From Fibrobacter sp. (GTDB lineage Bacteria; Fibrobacterota; Fibrobacteria; Fibrobacterales; Fibrobacteraceae): a DNA stretch of 26,590 nt. Positions 1 through 7,926 of this stretch are shown piece after piece (within the stretch, counting starts at the first letter, position 1; each line of letters starts with the position of its first letter). The position numbers and the translations under genes are program-made. The stretch is taken from assembly GCA_017550445.1 (NCBI GenBank), contig JAFZOV010000185.1, positions 1 to 26,590 of the forward strand, read 5' to 3'. Under the pieces are notes generated by a model. It had not been told where the DNA came from. It saw nothing but the letters and a program-made list of their open reading frames with translations, and ran no database searches.

Positions 1-621
1 AATGGGGTAGCTCTTGTTTGGTGTATTTGCGTACAAGGACTTGAATACGAGGCTGTCTTGGTCGGCGGGTTGGTACCAAATGCCCTGGCGGTCTATGTTG
101 AAAATCTGCTGATGGGCTGGGGCCATGGTGATGATGTCGAGATGGTCGTCTTTGATTTTACAAATGGAACCGTCGTTCAACAGCAGGAATGTGGGATTTT
201 TCCCGAAGGTCTTTTGAATCGGAGCCTTTAACTGAATCGGAGCGCGCAACAGAGCTTCGGGCTTGGTGCTGGTCGCGCTTTCTCGTTCCGAAAGCCAGTA
301 GGCTTTAGCGACTTCATTTGTTCTGGAGAGGCTTTGCTCGTAGTAGAAGTTTGCAGAAGTCTTATTGTCGGAAAGTTCCTGGATTTTGCCTAGGTAAAAA
401 TAGGCCTTTTCTTTGTCGTCTTCGTCACCCTGCATGGCAGCGTTTTCAAGCATCTTGATCGCTTCAGAAGTTTCGCCCTTCATTTCGAATAGGTAAAGTG
501 CTTCCTGAATGCTTGTTTCCATTTTTTCAGCCAAAGCGAATACGCTGAAAAACCACACAAGCGCCATTGCCGTGCGAATCGCTGTACAATAGGAACCTAT
601 GTTTAACCGTTTACCTGTCAT
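1..621 (-). CDS. Secreted TPR-like protein, C-terminus beyond the window
   Basis: The frame is open for 207 codons from ATG at 621 to the window edge. I chose this start because it overlaps the stop of the response regulator in a TAATG arrangement, which implies translational coupling; an internal ATG at 567 is the alternative. The first ~32 residues have basic residues followed by a hydrophobic stretch (AMALVWFFSVFALA), a Sec signal peptide. The next ~90 residues are helical with TPR/SEL1 character (EAIKMLENAAMQGDEDDKEKA, then a second similar unit with YFYLGKIQEL). After that the sequence becomes beta-like (FLLLNDGSICKIKDDHLDII), possibly the first blades of a propeller. It is the last visible gene of the LysM-kinase-regulator operon, so an envelope role linked to that signalling system is inferred. 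No specific family is recognised. Confidence 0.75.
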   Translation of the reverse strand, partial: MTGKRLNIGSYCTAIRTAMALVWFFSVFALAEKMETSIQEALYLFEMKGETSEAIKMLENAAMQGDEDDKEKAYFYLGKIQELSDNKTSANFYYEQSLSRTNEVAKAYWLSERESATSTKPEALLRAPIQLKAPIQKTFGKNPTFLLLNDGSICKIKDDHLDIITMAPAHQQIFNIDRQGIWYQPADQDSLVFKSLYANTPNKSYPI

Positions 622-1325
622 TATGCATCAAACTTGTATCCGGCGCCTCTCACCGAAATAATGAACTTGGGATTGTCCAAGTCGTCTTCGATTTTACGGC
701 GAAGGTTTGCGATATGGTTGTCGACGGTGCGGGTCGAGGGCATATTTTCGTCAGTATAGCCCCAAATTTCCTTAAGCAAGGTTTCGCGTAGAATGACTTC
801 GCCGCGGTGCGCCCAGAAGAATTTCATAATCAGGTATTCGCGGGTGGTCAAGTCCAGTGGCACGCCGCTCTTGGAAGCTTCGAATTTTTTGACGTTGATG
901 CTGATGTTTGCAAACTCGAGAACGTCTGGAACGGTAATGGTGTTGCTGCTGGCCTGGGGCTCGATGCGGCGGCGGAATGCCTTGACTCGGGCGAGCAATT
1001 CAAGAATCGAGAAAGGCTTGGTCACGTAGTCGTCTGCACCCATTTCAAGACCTGCCACTTTGCTGGTTTCTTCAGTTTTAGCAGTCAGCATGATGATGTA
1101 GGTTTCGGGGTGCTTGTTGCGAATGTAGCGGCAAACTTCAAAACCGCTTTTCTTGGGAATCATCAAGTCCAGAAGTACCAAGTGGGGCTGGTAGGAATCT
1201 GCCTTCGCAATAGCCTCTTCACCATCGCAGGCGGTTTCTACGGTGTAGCCTTCCATTTCAAAATTGTCCTGGAGGCCCAAGCGAATAATTTCTTCGTCTT
1301 CTACGATGAGTATTTTGAAGTTCAT
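621..1325 (-). CDS. OmpR/PhoB-family response regulator
   Basis: A 234-residue DNA-binding response regulator of normal length for the family. The receiver domain spans about residues 3-115, with the acidic pair E9/D10, phosphoacceptor D53 (in LLDLMIP), T81 and K103 (in KPF). A winged-helix DNA-binding domain spans about 135-232, with the typical REYLIMKFF, TVDNHIANLRRKIE and GAGYKF motifs. The start lies 2 bases after the stop of the adjacent histidine kinase, so the two are co-transcribed and almost certainly a cognate pair. All phosphorylation residues are present, so it should be active. The target genes cannot be read from the sequence; autoregulation of its own operon would be usual for the family. 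Confidence 0.95.
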   Translation of the reverse strand: MNFKILIVEDEEIIRLGLQDNFEMEGYTVETACDGEEAIAKADSYQPHLVLLDLMIPKKSGFEVCRYIRNKHPETYIIMLTAKTEETSKVAGLEMGADDYVTKPFSILELLARVKAFRRRIEPQASSNTITVPDVLEFANISINVKKFEASKSGVPLDLTTREYLIMKFFWAHRGEVILRETLLKEIWGYTDENMPSTRTVDNHIANLRRKIEDDLDNPKFIISVRGAGYKFDA

Positions 1326-1327
1326 GG

Positions 1328-3391
1328 TTATTCTGCCTTTTTAAACTTGACGATGAACGTGGACCCCTTGCCGGGCTTACTGACCAACGAAATGGTGGCC
1401 TTGTGCGTTTCGGCAACGCGCTTGACCGTTGCAAGTCCGAGTCCGGAGCCCTTGGTGCTTCGGGTCATTTCGTCACCCACTCTATAAAAATCATTAAATA
1501 TATTTTTTTGTTCGGAAACTGCGATGCCTATGCCGGTGTCAGCGACTGAGAATATGACCCAATCACTGTCGCTCTTGACTTCGACCTTGATATCGCCGGG
1601 GGCATTGGTATACTTAATAGCATTGTCAATAAGGTTCTGTACCAAGCTGTATAGTGCAGTGTAGTCGCCCATCACGAACACGTTGGGCTCAAAGTGAGTG
1701 TAGAACGTGAGCCCTTTTTCGACACCGATGTCTTCGACGGCGTCAAAAACTTTTTTGGCGCAAATAGAAAAGTCGAGTCGTTCCCACTTAAAAGCGCCCG
1801 TGCCGTGTTCCATGCGGGTATAATTGAGAATGGCCCCGATCAGGTTCTCAAGTCGAGATGCTTCTTTGCCAATGAGAGTGGAATATTCCTGAACCTTTTC
1901 GGCTCGCTGCAGTCGGCCGCGGGCCATCATTTCGGCAAACATCTTGATAGAGGTCAGCGGAGTCTTGAGTTCGTGGGACACGCTGGACAAGAAGTTTGCC
2001 TTCATGGCCAAAAGCTTGCGTTCCTGGGTAATGAATCGGAACATGAAGAACGAACCGAAAATGACGGTGATGAGGGCAAACAGCATCAATCCGTACATCA
2101 AGAACATGCGGTGCCGAGTCTCTTTATGAATGTCTTGCATGTCTTTTTCGTACAAGGTGAATTCCCATTCCAAGGCCTCCGAAATATAATGTTGGGCTAT
2201 GATGGGGGCGTTCTCCGGGATTTCTCCCATAATGACCTTGTCATTGTTTTCGGTAATGGAAAAAGGAATGTTCTTGAATGTCTGTATGACTGTTTTCAGC
2301 TTGTTTTGCAGTCGTGCCTTGTAGGAATCCCTGTTTATAACGGCAATCACCACCTGGTCCCCTGAAAGGTAGGGGTAGGACATTTTGAACAAAGTCATTT
2401 CTTCGGTATTCTTGTACAGAATGCCTTCCTTCGAGGAAACGTCATCGTCCAGTATTTCTTGGAACAGGTCGCGATTGTAGTACAATATGTCCATGTAGCC
2501 AAGCTGGCGGTTGAAGTTCTCGCGCAGGTTCCAGAAGGCTTCGCGTTTTTCCTGGGACAGATTTTCAAAAGAAAGAATCTGGGTGAAGGTGGATTCAAAA
2601 AAATACCTAGATGAAGAAATGTCGTCGATATTTTGCTTTTCAAGGAATTGGGCTAATACCGACAGACAGTAATCCTGGGCTTCCTGATGCTTTCTCTGGC
2701 TTACCAGAATCTCGAAATGGAGCAGGTATACGGCGTAAGTCAGATCGGCATGCAGATAGCCCTGCTGGTGGGGATTGTTTTCAAGGATGGCTAGCAGGTG
2801 CAATGCTTCGTCGTATTGCTTTTTCTTGTAGTAGAAGCGAATCAGACCCAGAATGTTCTGGACCTGCTCGTCCTTGGTTTCAAAGAAAAAGCTTGCCGGT
2901 CTCAGGCTCCGGGCGCGCTGTTCCAAGTAGATCTTTTGGGAAATGCTGTCCTTCAGTCCCTTCGTTTCTTCTTGATAGAGCCTCTTGTCCAGTGCCGAGG
3001 GAACGCTGTTTGAAAAGTTCGAAGAATTGAAGAATTTTTTTGACGACAGGTCCGGGTAAATCAAGTTCCTGTTGTTGAACAGGAATATGGCATCGATTCC
3101 TTCCACGGACTTGAATTCGGTGGCGTGCCCAAAGTCAAGCAGTCCCTGGGGTTGCTCGTACAAAAACAGGGATGCCGCCTTGGTTTCTTGGTAAATCTTC
3201 GCCTGTTCTTTTTCAATGGCGTCTTCGACTTCGTTCTGAAATGCATTCAGGTTCTCGTCGAAGTTTTTCTGCGAAAGGTATATCTCGTTCTGGATATTCC
3301 TGAAACTCAGGACCGACAGAATTGCCGTCGGGAGGACAATTCCTCCCGCGAACAAAAGGACGAACAGCAGATTATTACGTGAAACCTGCAT
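1328..3391 (-). CDS. Sensor histidine kinase with large TPR-like extracytoplasmic domain
   Basis: A 687-residue inner-membrane kinase. Transmembrane segments lie at about residues 7-29 and 429-453, leaving ~400 residues outside the cytoplasm, much longer than a usual sensor loop. Within this region, about residues 176-250 look like TPR helices (FYYKKKQYDEALHLLAILE and a second unit ending QRKHQEAQDYCLSVLAQF). The cytoplasmic part has the H box around H473 (SHELKTPLTS), the N box around N590 (NLIDNAIKYT), a G1 box with D618 and G620, and the G2 box GSGLGL at 648-653. It is therefore a complete HisKA plus HATPase_c transmitter. An AAGGA ribosome site lies 7 bases before ATG 3391. The signal sensed is unknown. 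The LysM gene upstream suggests the cell wall, but that is inference. Confidence 0.93.
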   Translation of the reverse strand: MQVSRNNLLFVLLFAGGIVLPTAILSVLSFRNIQNEIYLSQKNFDENLNAFQNEVEDAIEKEQAKIYQETKAASLFLYEQPQGLLDFGHATEFKSVEGIDAIFLFNNRNLIYPDLSSKKFFNSSNFSNSVPSALDKRLYQEETKGLKDSISQKIYLEQRARSLRPASFFFETKDEQVQNILGLIRFYYKKKQYDEALHLLAILENNPHQQGYLHADLTYAVYLLHFEILVSQRKHQEAQDYCLSVLAQFLEKQNIDDISSSRYFFESTFTQILSFENLSQEKREAFWNLRENFNRQLGYMDILYYNRDLFQEILDDDVSSKEGILYKNTEEMTLFKMSYPYLSGDQVVIAVINRDSYKARLQNKLKTVIQTFKNIPFSITENNDKVIMGEIPENAPIIAQHYISEALEWEFTLYEKDMQDIHKETRHRMFLMYGLMLFALITVIFGSFFMFRFITQERKLLAMKANFLSSVSHELKTPLTSIKMFAEMMARGRLQRAEKVQEYSTLIGKEASRLENLIGAILNYTRMEHGTGAFKWERLDFSICAKKVFDAVEDIGVEKGLTFYTHFEPNVFVMGDYTALYSLVQNLIDNAIKYTNAPGDIKVEVKSDSDWVIFSVADTGIGIAVSEQKNIFNDFYRVGDEMTRSTKGSGLGLATVKRVAETHKATISLVSKPGKGSTFIVKFKKAE

Positions 3392-3431
3392 TGCCAGTCC
3401 TTACGGAAATTTGGGACTTTGGGCGGAGTTC

Positions 3432-4613
3432 TTATTGGACAATCTTTGCACGGTGGGTCACCGATACCCTGTGTCCAACTTCAATACGTCTGCTGTTGGA
3501 GTAAATTTCGCGAATCAAAACGCTTGCTTCGTTTTCTGCGGCTCTTGCAATAATGCCGCGACCAATCAGGCGGGGCGGAAGCGATTCGTCGGTCTTGTCT
3601 TCTTCCCACACGGCAATGGCGTCGCCGGTGTTGTAGCCCTGCTTGGCGCCCTTATCGATCAGCACGTAAGAGAATGCGCCGATAATCAGCATGGGGTCCA
3701 TGGAGTAGCGAATCATGGCCAGGGAATCCATCTTGGCTTCCTTAACCTTGGAGTATCCGGCTACGTTCAAAGTCTTGAGAGGCTGTTTTAAGCGAGCTTT
3801 GGATTGGTTAATCTTGATTTCGCGGAAAGTGGTAACAATCTTTGCTCGAGAAAGAGTGTCGCCAATAGCAGTAATCTTGGCGATGCCGGAGAGTCGGAGC
3901 AGAGCGTAACGGTCAAAGCCGCTACCTTGGGCTGCCGGAACGTCAATGGCCTTGGCGTCGATAATTTCGACAAGGTCGCCACGCTTCAAGTTGGCGTCGG
4001 TCTTTTTACCGATTCCCACCACCACTTCGGTTTCGGGCATGTGAATCAGAGGTTCCTTCTTTTCGCCCGATTTAATCGAAATAAAGCGTTTGTCCTTTCT
4101 CAAGGAATCAATCGTGTAGATTTCGGGGGCGTGCAACTGGTAGTAACCATTGAAAATCTTGGGGGCCGGACGCTGCTTGTAGTAGTATTCGTCGTTGGCC
4201 TTGGCTTTCTTGATTCCCTTCTTGTCCTTGTCGCGGAGGTTGCCGAGCATGCCTTCGAAATCGCTGTTGCGTTCATCGCCGTCATCACAACCTGCATTTG
4301 CGACTGTCAGGCCCTTGCCTTTGGGGAGGGCGGAATCTGAAATGGATGCGTTACAGGGATACTTGTTCTTCTTTTCGACCTGGAGCACGTTGCCTTCGCG
4401 AATAGTATCACCCAGATAGATGGAATCGCCCGGATAAATCCAGTGCGGGTCCTCGATATGGCGGTTGTTTTCCCAAAGGTCTGGCCAGGCAAAGGGGTCT
4501 TTGAGGAATTCGTCGCTCAAATCCCAAAGGGTGTCGCCTTCTTTGACAATGTAGGCAGACGCCAACAATGCAGAAAGTCCCAGACAGATGGATGCACATT
4601 TCAAAAATCGCAT
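3432..4613 (-). CDS. Secreted LysM-domain protein
   Basis: A 393-residue protein with a Sec signal peptide (residues 1-20, [20 protein letters not shown]). It is followed immediately by one LysM domain (about 21-67: [16 protein letters not shown], then [10 protein letters not shown]), the fold that binds peptidoglycan glycan chains. The remaining ~320 residues are soluble, mixed alpha/beta, and contain SH3-like strands ([25 protein letters not shown]) of the kind found in other long LysM envelope proteins. No catalytic domain is visible. An AAGGGA ribosome site precedes ATG 4613. It sits 40 bases upstream of the histidine kinase on the same strand. A role as wall-bound partner or wall-status reporter for that kinase is a plausible inference. 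Confidence 0.88.
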   Translation of the reverse strand: MRFLKCASICLGLSALLASAYIVKEGDTLWDLSDEFLKDPFAWPDLWENNRHIEDPHWIYPGDSIYLGDTIREGNVLQVEKKNKYPCNASISDSALPKGKGLTVANAGCDDGDERNSDFEGMLGNLRDKDKKGIKKAKANDEYYYKQRPAPKIFNGYYQLHAPEIYTIDSLRKDKRFISIKSGEKKEPLIHMPETEVVVGIGKKTDANLKRGDLVEIIDAKAIDVPAAQGSGFDRYALLRLSGIAKITAIGDTLSRAKIVTTFREIKINQSKARLKQPLKTLNVAGYSKVKEAKMDSLAMIRYSMDPMLIIGAFSYVLIDKGAKQGYNTGDAIAVWEEDKTDESLPPRLIGRGIIARAAENEASVLIREIYSNSRRIEVGHRVSVTHRAKIVQ

Positions 4614-4634
4614 AATAATCCCTTACAGGCTGTT

Positions 4635-4640
4635 ATACTA
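4635..4640 (-). promoter_or_regulatory. Possible -10 element before the LysM gene
   Basis: On the minus strand TAGTAT lies 21 bases before ATG 4613, inside a 14-base motif (plus-strand 4634-4647, TATACTAATAATTT). That motif recurs with one mismatch upstream of the gene starting at 23347. No convincing -35 is visible. It could give the LysM-kinase-regulator operon its own promoter, separate from the upstream ATPase gene. Confidence 0.3.
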
Positions 4641-4645
4641 ATAAT

Positions 4646-5986
4646 TTAACCTTTTCTTTGCTTAAAGGTAGGGGCTTTTTGGCTAAAACGTGGAATTTCT
4701 TGCGTTTTTTGGCTAAAAACGCGTTCTTGCGGACGTTGAATTGTTCTGGAACGCTGCTTTTGGGCTGGATTCTGCCCTAAAAGTCCGACGCGGTCCGGTA
4801 CGAACAAGAATAGCAATTCGAACTTTCCGGAACCCGGTTCCAGGTACAGTGGAATATTCTTGCGGAGCATGTAGCCCTCGTTACGGAATTGCTTGATGGT
4901 GCGAGAGGCAATTTCGAGATTCGAAGTCTGCAAGAGAATGCGTTCGGGTCTAGAAAATGCTGCTGCTTGTACCACGCCTTGTGCAAGTGGCTCGTCTCCG
5001 GGCAAGTTGAAATAGAATGTCCAGCGGCCTTCGTTTTCTTCTTTTCCGAAGAATTTGCCGAAGAAATCCTGCTCCACATGGGAACGGATAAACTTCATGT
5101 TTTCGCTCATGGCGCTGCGGGCGTTCAGTCGCGAAGACTGCATGGCGTATTCTCGGCAGTCCATAGATACGACTCGCTTGAACTGGTTGGCGAGCGATGC
5201 AGAAACGAAAGATGATCCCGAGTAGAATTCAAAGAAGGAATCTTCGGCATTCGGGTGAATGGCGTTCTGGATGCGGAGGGGAAGTCCAATCCACGGGTCG
5301 CGAATACGCGGAGCCCAGTCCAGGACGTGCATGCTGATTCCTGTTTCGCCAATGGGCATAAAGTCCCTGCCGAAAGCACTCTTGGCTTCGACCTTGACGG
5401 GGGTTGTTCCCGCAGGATCAAAGACAATGTCCGGCATGCACTGAATATGATGGCAACTGATAACTTCGGGACAGTTTCTTTGTACAAAATCAATGAAGGT
5501 CTTGTAACCGTGGGCGGAAAAACGGCCTTTCAGGTTTACTTGAACCAGCATGGCGTAGCGTCCGTCGCCTGTGGCTCGGAACCAAATTTGACGCAGGGCC
5601 TTTTTGAAGATATGCAGATGTTCTTTTTTGAGTTGCTCGAAGACGTTGTTTACAACTTCGGGTGCCTTCATGTCTCGGGCGGGGGCTTCAATGGAAAGAT
5701 TTTCCTGGGCACCGCGGTAGGTCTTGATAATGCGCCAGTCAGAGTGTTCGGGAACGGCTTCGGCTGTATACCAAGCTTGGAACTTGCCGGGGATATGTTC
5801 GTTTTCGGCCCATGCGGCAAGTTGCTGCTTGATGTCTTCAAAGGTCATCGCTGCTTTACGGACAGGCTTTTCTGCCTTCGGGGCTTCGGCTTGAACTTTG
5901 CCGCGGCGTGCAGAATTTTCTCGTGTGCGATTGCTCGTATTTCTAAAATCACTTTTTATTCTTGATGATTCTTTTCTCATTATCAT
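4646..5986 (-). CDS. TrmA/RumA-like methyltransferase homologue, catalytic residues missing
   Basis: Residues about 200-400 follow the layout of 5-methyluridine methyltransferases (TrmA/RlmD family). There is a motif-I-like strand and loop (EFYSGSSFVSASLANQF, in place of the usual D-x-F-C-G-x-G-x-F), then VVSMDCREYA and the C-terminal RILLQTSNLEIASRTI...GYMLRKNI. In active enzymes this last region carries the SCNP catalytic cysteine, but here it reads QTSN. The usual DPPR motif is replaced by a NLPGDEPLAQG segment. So the Rossmann fold is probably kept but the m5U chemistry is probably lost. The N-terminal ~45 residues and C-terminal ~40 residues are basic and low in complexity, as in RNA-binding tails. 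Start: ATG 5986 (446 residues) avoids overlap with the preceding gene; ATG 5980 and 6049 are possible and none has a strong ribosome site. Confidence 0.6.
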   Translation of the reverse strand: MIMRKESSRIKSDFRNTSNRTRENSARRGKVQAEAPKAEKPVRKAAMTFEDIKQQLAAWAENEHIPGKFQAWYTAEAVPEHSDWRIIKTYRGAQENLSIEAPARDMKAPEVVNNVFEQLKKEHLHIFKKALRQIWFRATGDGRYAMLVQVNLKGRFSAHGYKTFIDFVQRNCPEVISCHHIQCMPDIVFDPAGTTPVKVEAKSAFGRDFMPIGETGISMHVLDWAPRIRDPWIGLPLRIQNAIHPNAEDSFFEFYSGSSFVSASLANQFKRVVSMDCREYAMQSSRLNARSAMSENMKFIRSHVEQDFFGKFFGKEENEGRWTFYFNLPGDEPLAQGVVQAAAFSRPERILLQTSNLEIASRTIKQFRNEGYMLRKNIPLYLEPGSGKFELLFLFVPDRVGLLGQNPAQKQRSRTIQRPQERVFSQKTQEIPRFSQKAPTFKQRKG

Positions 5987-6015
5987 ATTCACTTTTTTAA
6001 TTTTTCGTCTCTCGT

Positions 6016-7770
6016 CTATACTAAGAATCTCGGGTAGATCCAGGAGCATTCGCGGGCAAGCATCTTCGGGAATTCGCGGAAGGTGCCGTTAATCTGGTAC
6101 AGGTTCAGGCTGCCTTCCACCGGCGAAAGCTTGATTAGCGAGTCGGCTCGAGCTTCAAGGTAGGGGTATTCGTCGATGTTGCAAGACGATACCACGGCGC
6201 AACCCGTGAGGGCGATAATGGTGTCCACCATCTGCATCAGTATCTGGTGGGGCGCACCGTTCAGTCGCGTTGATTTCGGGTTATGCAACACCGCAGAAAT
6301 CGGGTCAATTACCACCACGCGGTAATCGTGGTTTTCCAGTCGCTTGGCACCTTGGATACGCTTGGCGATTAGCTGTGCCGTTTCGATGGGCGAAAGTGCC
6401 GTACCGCGCAAGTTCAAGAAACCGAACTTCGGGGTACTTGCGTTCAGGTTGCGCTTTCCGCCCAGTAGGTAAAGACGGTTCAGGAACACGGACTTGGTCA
6501 GTTCGAAGTTGATGAACAGAACATCGCTAGACGATGTTGCGTTTCCGAACCAGTCTTCACCGTAACAAATGGAAAGCCCCAAGTCCATAAGTGCAAGGGA
6601 CTTGCCGCTTTTCGGGGGAGCGGTGAACAGGAAAAATTCACCGGCACGGAGCATGTTTTCTACGATGGTCTGGTCTTTCTTGGGGGCTTCTTCGGTGTCG
6701 CTCGCCAGTTCAATGAGCGGTTTTCCGTCAAGGGAGTATTCCACCCATTCTTGCCATTCCTTAAAGTTCTTGGCTCCCTGTTCTAGTCCAATCAGGTATT
6801 GCTGTTTTCCGCCACGGAGCACGCCTGGCATGCGGACCATCATGTGTGGGTTGCGGTTACTCGAATCGACCTTGAACCCCTGGGAATCCAGCGTCTTGAA
6901 GAGGAAATCGACTCTTTCGTAGTATTCTTCTTCGTCGTTGGCGAAAATCTTGATCCAGGCCTGTACGGAGTTTGCGCCGGTGTTTACCAAGGCGGCACAG
7001 GGAAGGTTCAAAGCCTTGAAGTAGGCTAGCTGCTTGGCCAAGGACATCTTGGGATTGTCGACAACCACATAACGGTAGCGGAACGATTCGTCGGCGGCAT
7101 CTTCGCCACCCTTTACGGCGTTGATGCAGAGAAGGGCTCCCTCGGGACTGTCGAGACTCTTCATGATCTTCTTGATAGAGTCGTCTTGCCCGATGATGTT
7201 AGAAACGAGTTCTTCGGTAGAATCCGGTGTGTTTGATACCTTGAACGAAATCGTTTCGTCCGGGTCGAAAGTCGCTTCGAGGAGCTTTGCGAGGTCCTTA
7301 CGCCAGTCGGCTGCGGGCCAAGGACTGGATAGCGCTTCGGGGTCAATCTTGAAGTTCTGCAACAGTTCCAGGGACTGTGTGTCGAGTCCCATGGCAAGCA
7401 TCTGCTCCATGGAGATCATGTTCGCCGAAAGTGGCGTGATGATCGGCATGGCGACCGTCTGCGGAGCCGAGGCTGCTTGAACGGTGGCACCCTCCGCAGC
7501 CGGGGCGGCGTTCTGTGCCGGAGCGGGCTGTTCCTGGGGTCGTTCTGCGGTGCGCTTTTCGGCAGAGAACGCACGGCGAAGAGTCTGTTCGACTTCTTCA
7601 CCGTCCATGCCGTCATCGCGGGCCTTGCCGCCCAACTGGAAACTCGCGTCCATGAACGTCCAGCCTTCTTCCATGGCGGCAACGCCCGCCTTGTACAATT
7701 CGGACTTGAGTTCGTTAGGACTAAAAGTGCCTTTTAAGAACAGGTTGATGGTCTTTTTTGCGTTTTCCAT
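6016..7770 (-). CDS. RepA-like RecA-fold ATPase with degenerate primase-like domain
   Basis: 584 residues. About 1-110 is an N-terminal helical part with an Ala/Pro/Gln-rich linker. About 190-350 resembles RepB-type primase (archaeo-eukaryotic primase fold): RYRYVVVDNP, then NTGANSVQAWIKI at 263-275, then RMPGVLRGGKQQYL. In active members the second motif ends in a histidine (GGKSxHAW); here it is glutamine (VQAW), and the first motif keeps only one acidic residue (D238). About 370-560 is a RepA/RadA-like ATPase with Walker A APPKSGKS (384-391) and Walker B VVVIDP (D489). An ATP-dependent role in DNA metabolism is likely, while primer synthesis is doubtful. GAGGCG precedes ATG 7770. The TrmA-like gene follows 29 bases downstream. 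No plasmid or phage genes are nearby. Confidence 0.72.
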   Translation of the reverse strand: MENAKKTINLFLKGTFSPNELKSELYKAGVAAMEEGWTFMDASFQLGGKARDDGMDGEEVEQTLRRAFSAEKRTAERPQEQPAPAQNAAPAAEGATVQAASAPQTVAMPIITPLSANMISMEQMLAMGLDTQSLELLQNFKIDPEALSSPWPAADWRKDLAKLLEATFDPDETISFKVSNTPDSTEELVSNIIGQDDSIKKIMKSLDSPEGALLCINAVKGGEDAADESFRYRYVVVDNPKMSLAKQLAYFKALNLPCAALVNTGANSVQAWIKIFANDEEEYYERVDFLFKTLDSQGFKVDSSNRNPHMMVRMPGVLRGGKQQYLIGLEQGAKNFKEWQEWVEYSLDGKPLIELASDTEEAPKKDQTIVENMLRAGEFFLFTAPPKSGKSLALMDLGLSICYGEDWFGNATSSSDVLFINFELTKSVFLNRLYLLGGKRNLNASTPKFGFLNLRGTALSPIETAQLIAKRIQGAKRLENHDYRVVVIDPISAVLHNPKSTRLNGAPHQILMQMVDTIIALTGCAVVSSCNIDEYPYLEARADSLIKLSPVEGSLNLYQINGTFREFPKMLARECSWIYPRFLV

Positions 7771-7788
7771 AAGCGCCTCAGATGCTTT

Positions 7789-7819
7789 ATTGTACTGAAT
7801 GTAGCTTTTTTATTTACAA
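7789..7819 (-). promoter_or_regulatory. Possible promoter of the RepA-like gene
   Basis: On the minus strand TACAAT (7794-7789) lies 18 bases before ATG 7770, with TTGTAA (7819-7814) as a possible -35 at a longish 19-base spacing. It sits between the glnS terminator and the gene start, where a promoter is expected. Confidence 0.35.
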
Positions 7820-7845
7820 AAGGGTACTTAAAAGTGCAAAATGCA

Positions 7846-7877
7846 TAAAAAAACGCCCTAGAAAAGCTCTAGGGTGT
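7846..7877 (-). terminator. Intrinsic terminator of glnS
   Basis: Arms CGCCCTAGA (7854-7862) and TCTAGGGTG (7868-7876) pair with a 5-base loop and one G-T-type mismatch. On the minus strand the stem is followed by a run of seven T. It lies about 50 bases beyond the glnS stop codon. Confidence 0.85.
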
Positions 7878-7926
7878 TGAAATTAATTTGTTTGTAGCGA
7901 AGTATCACGAAGGTTATAATTCGAAT

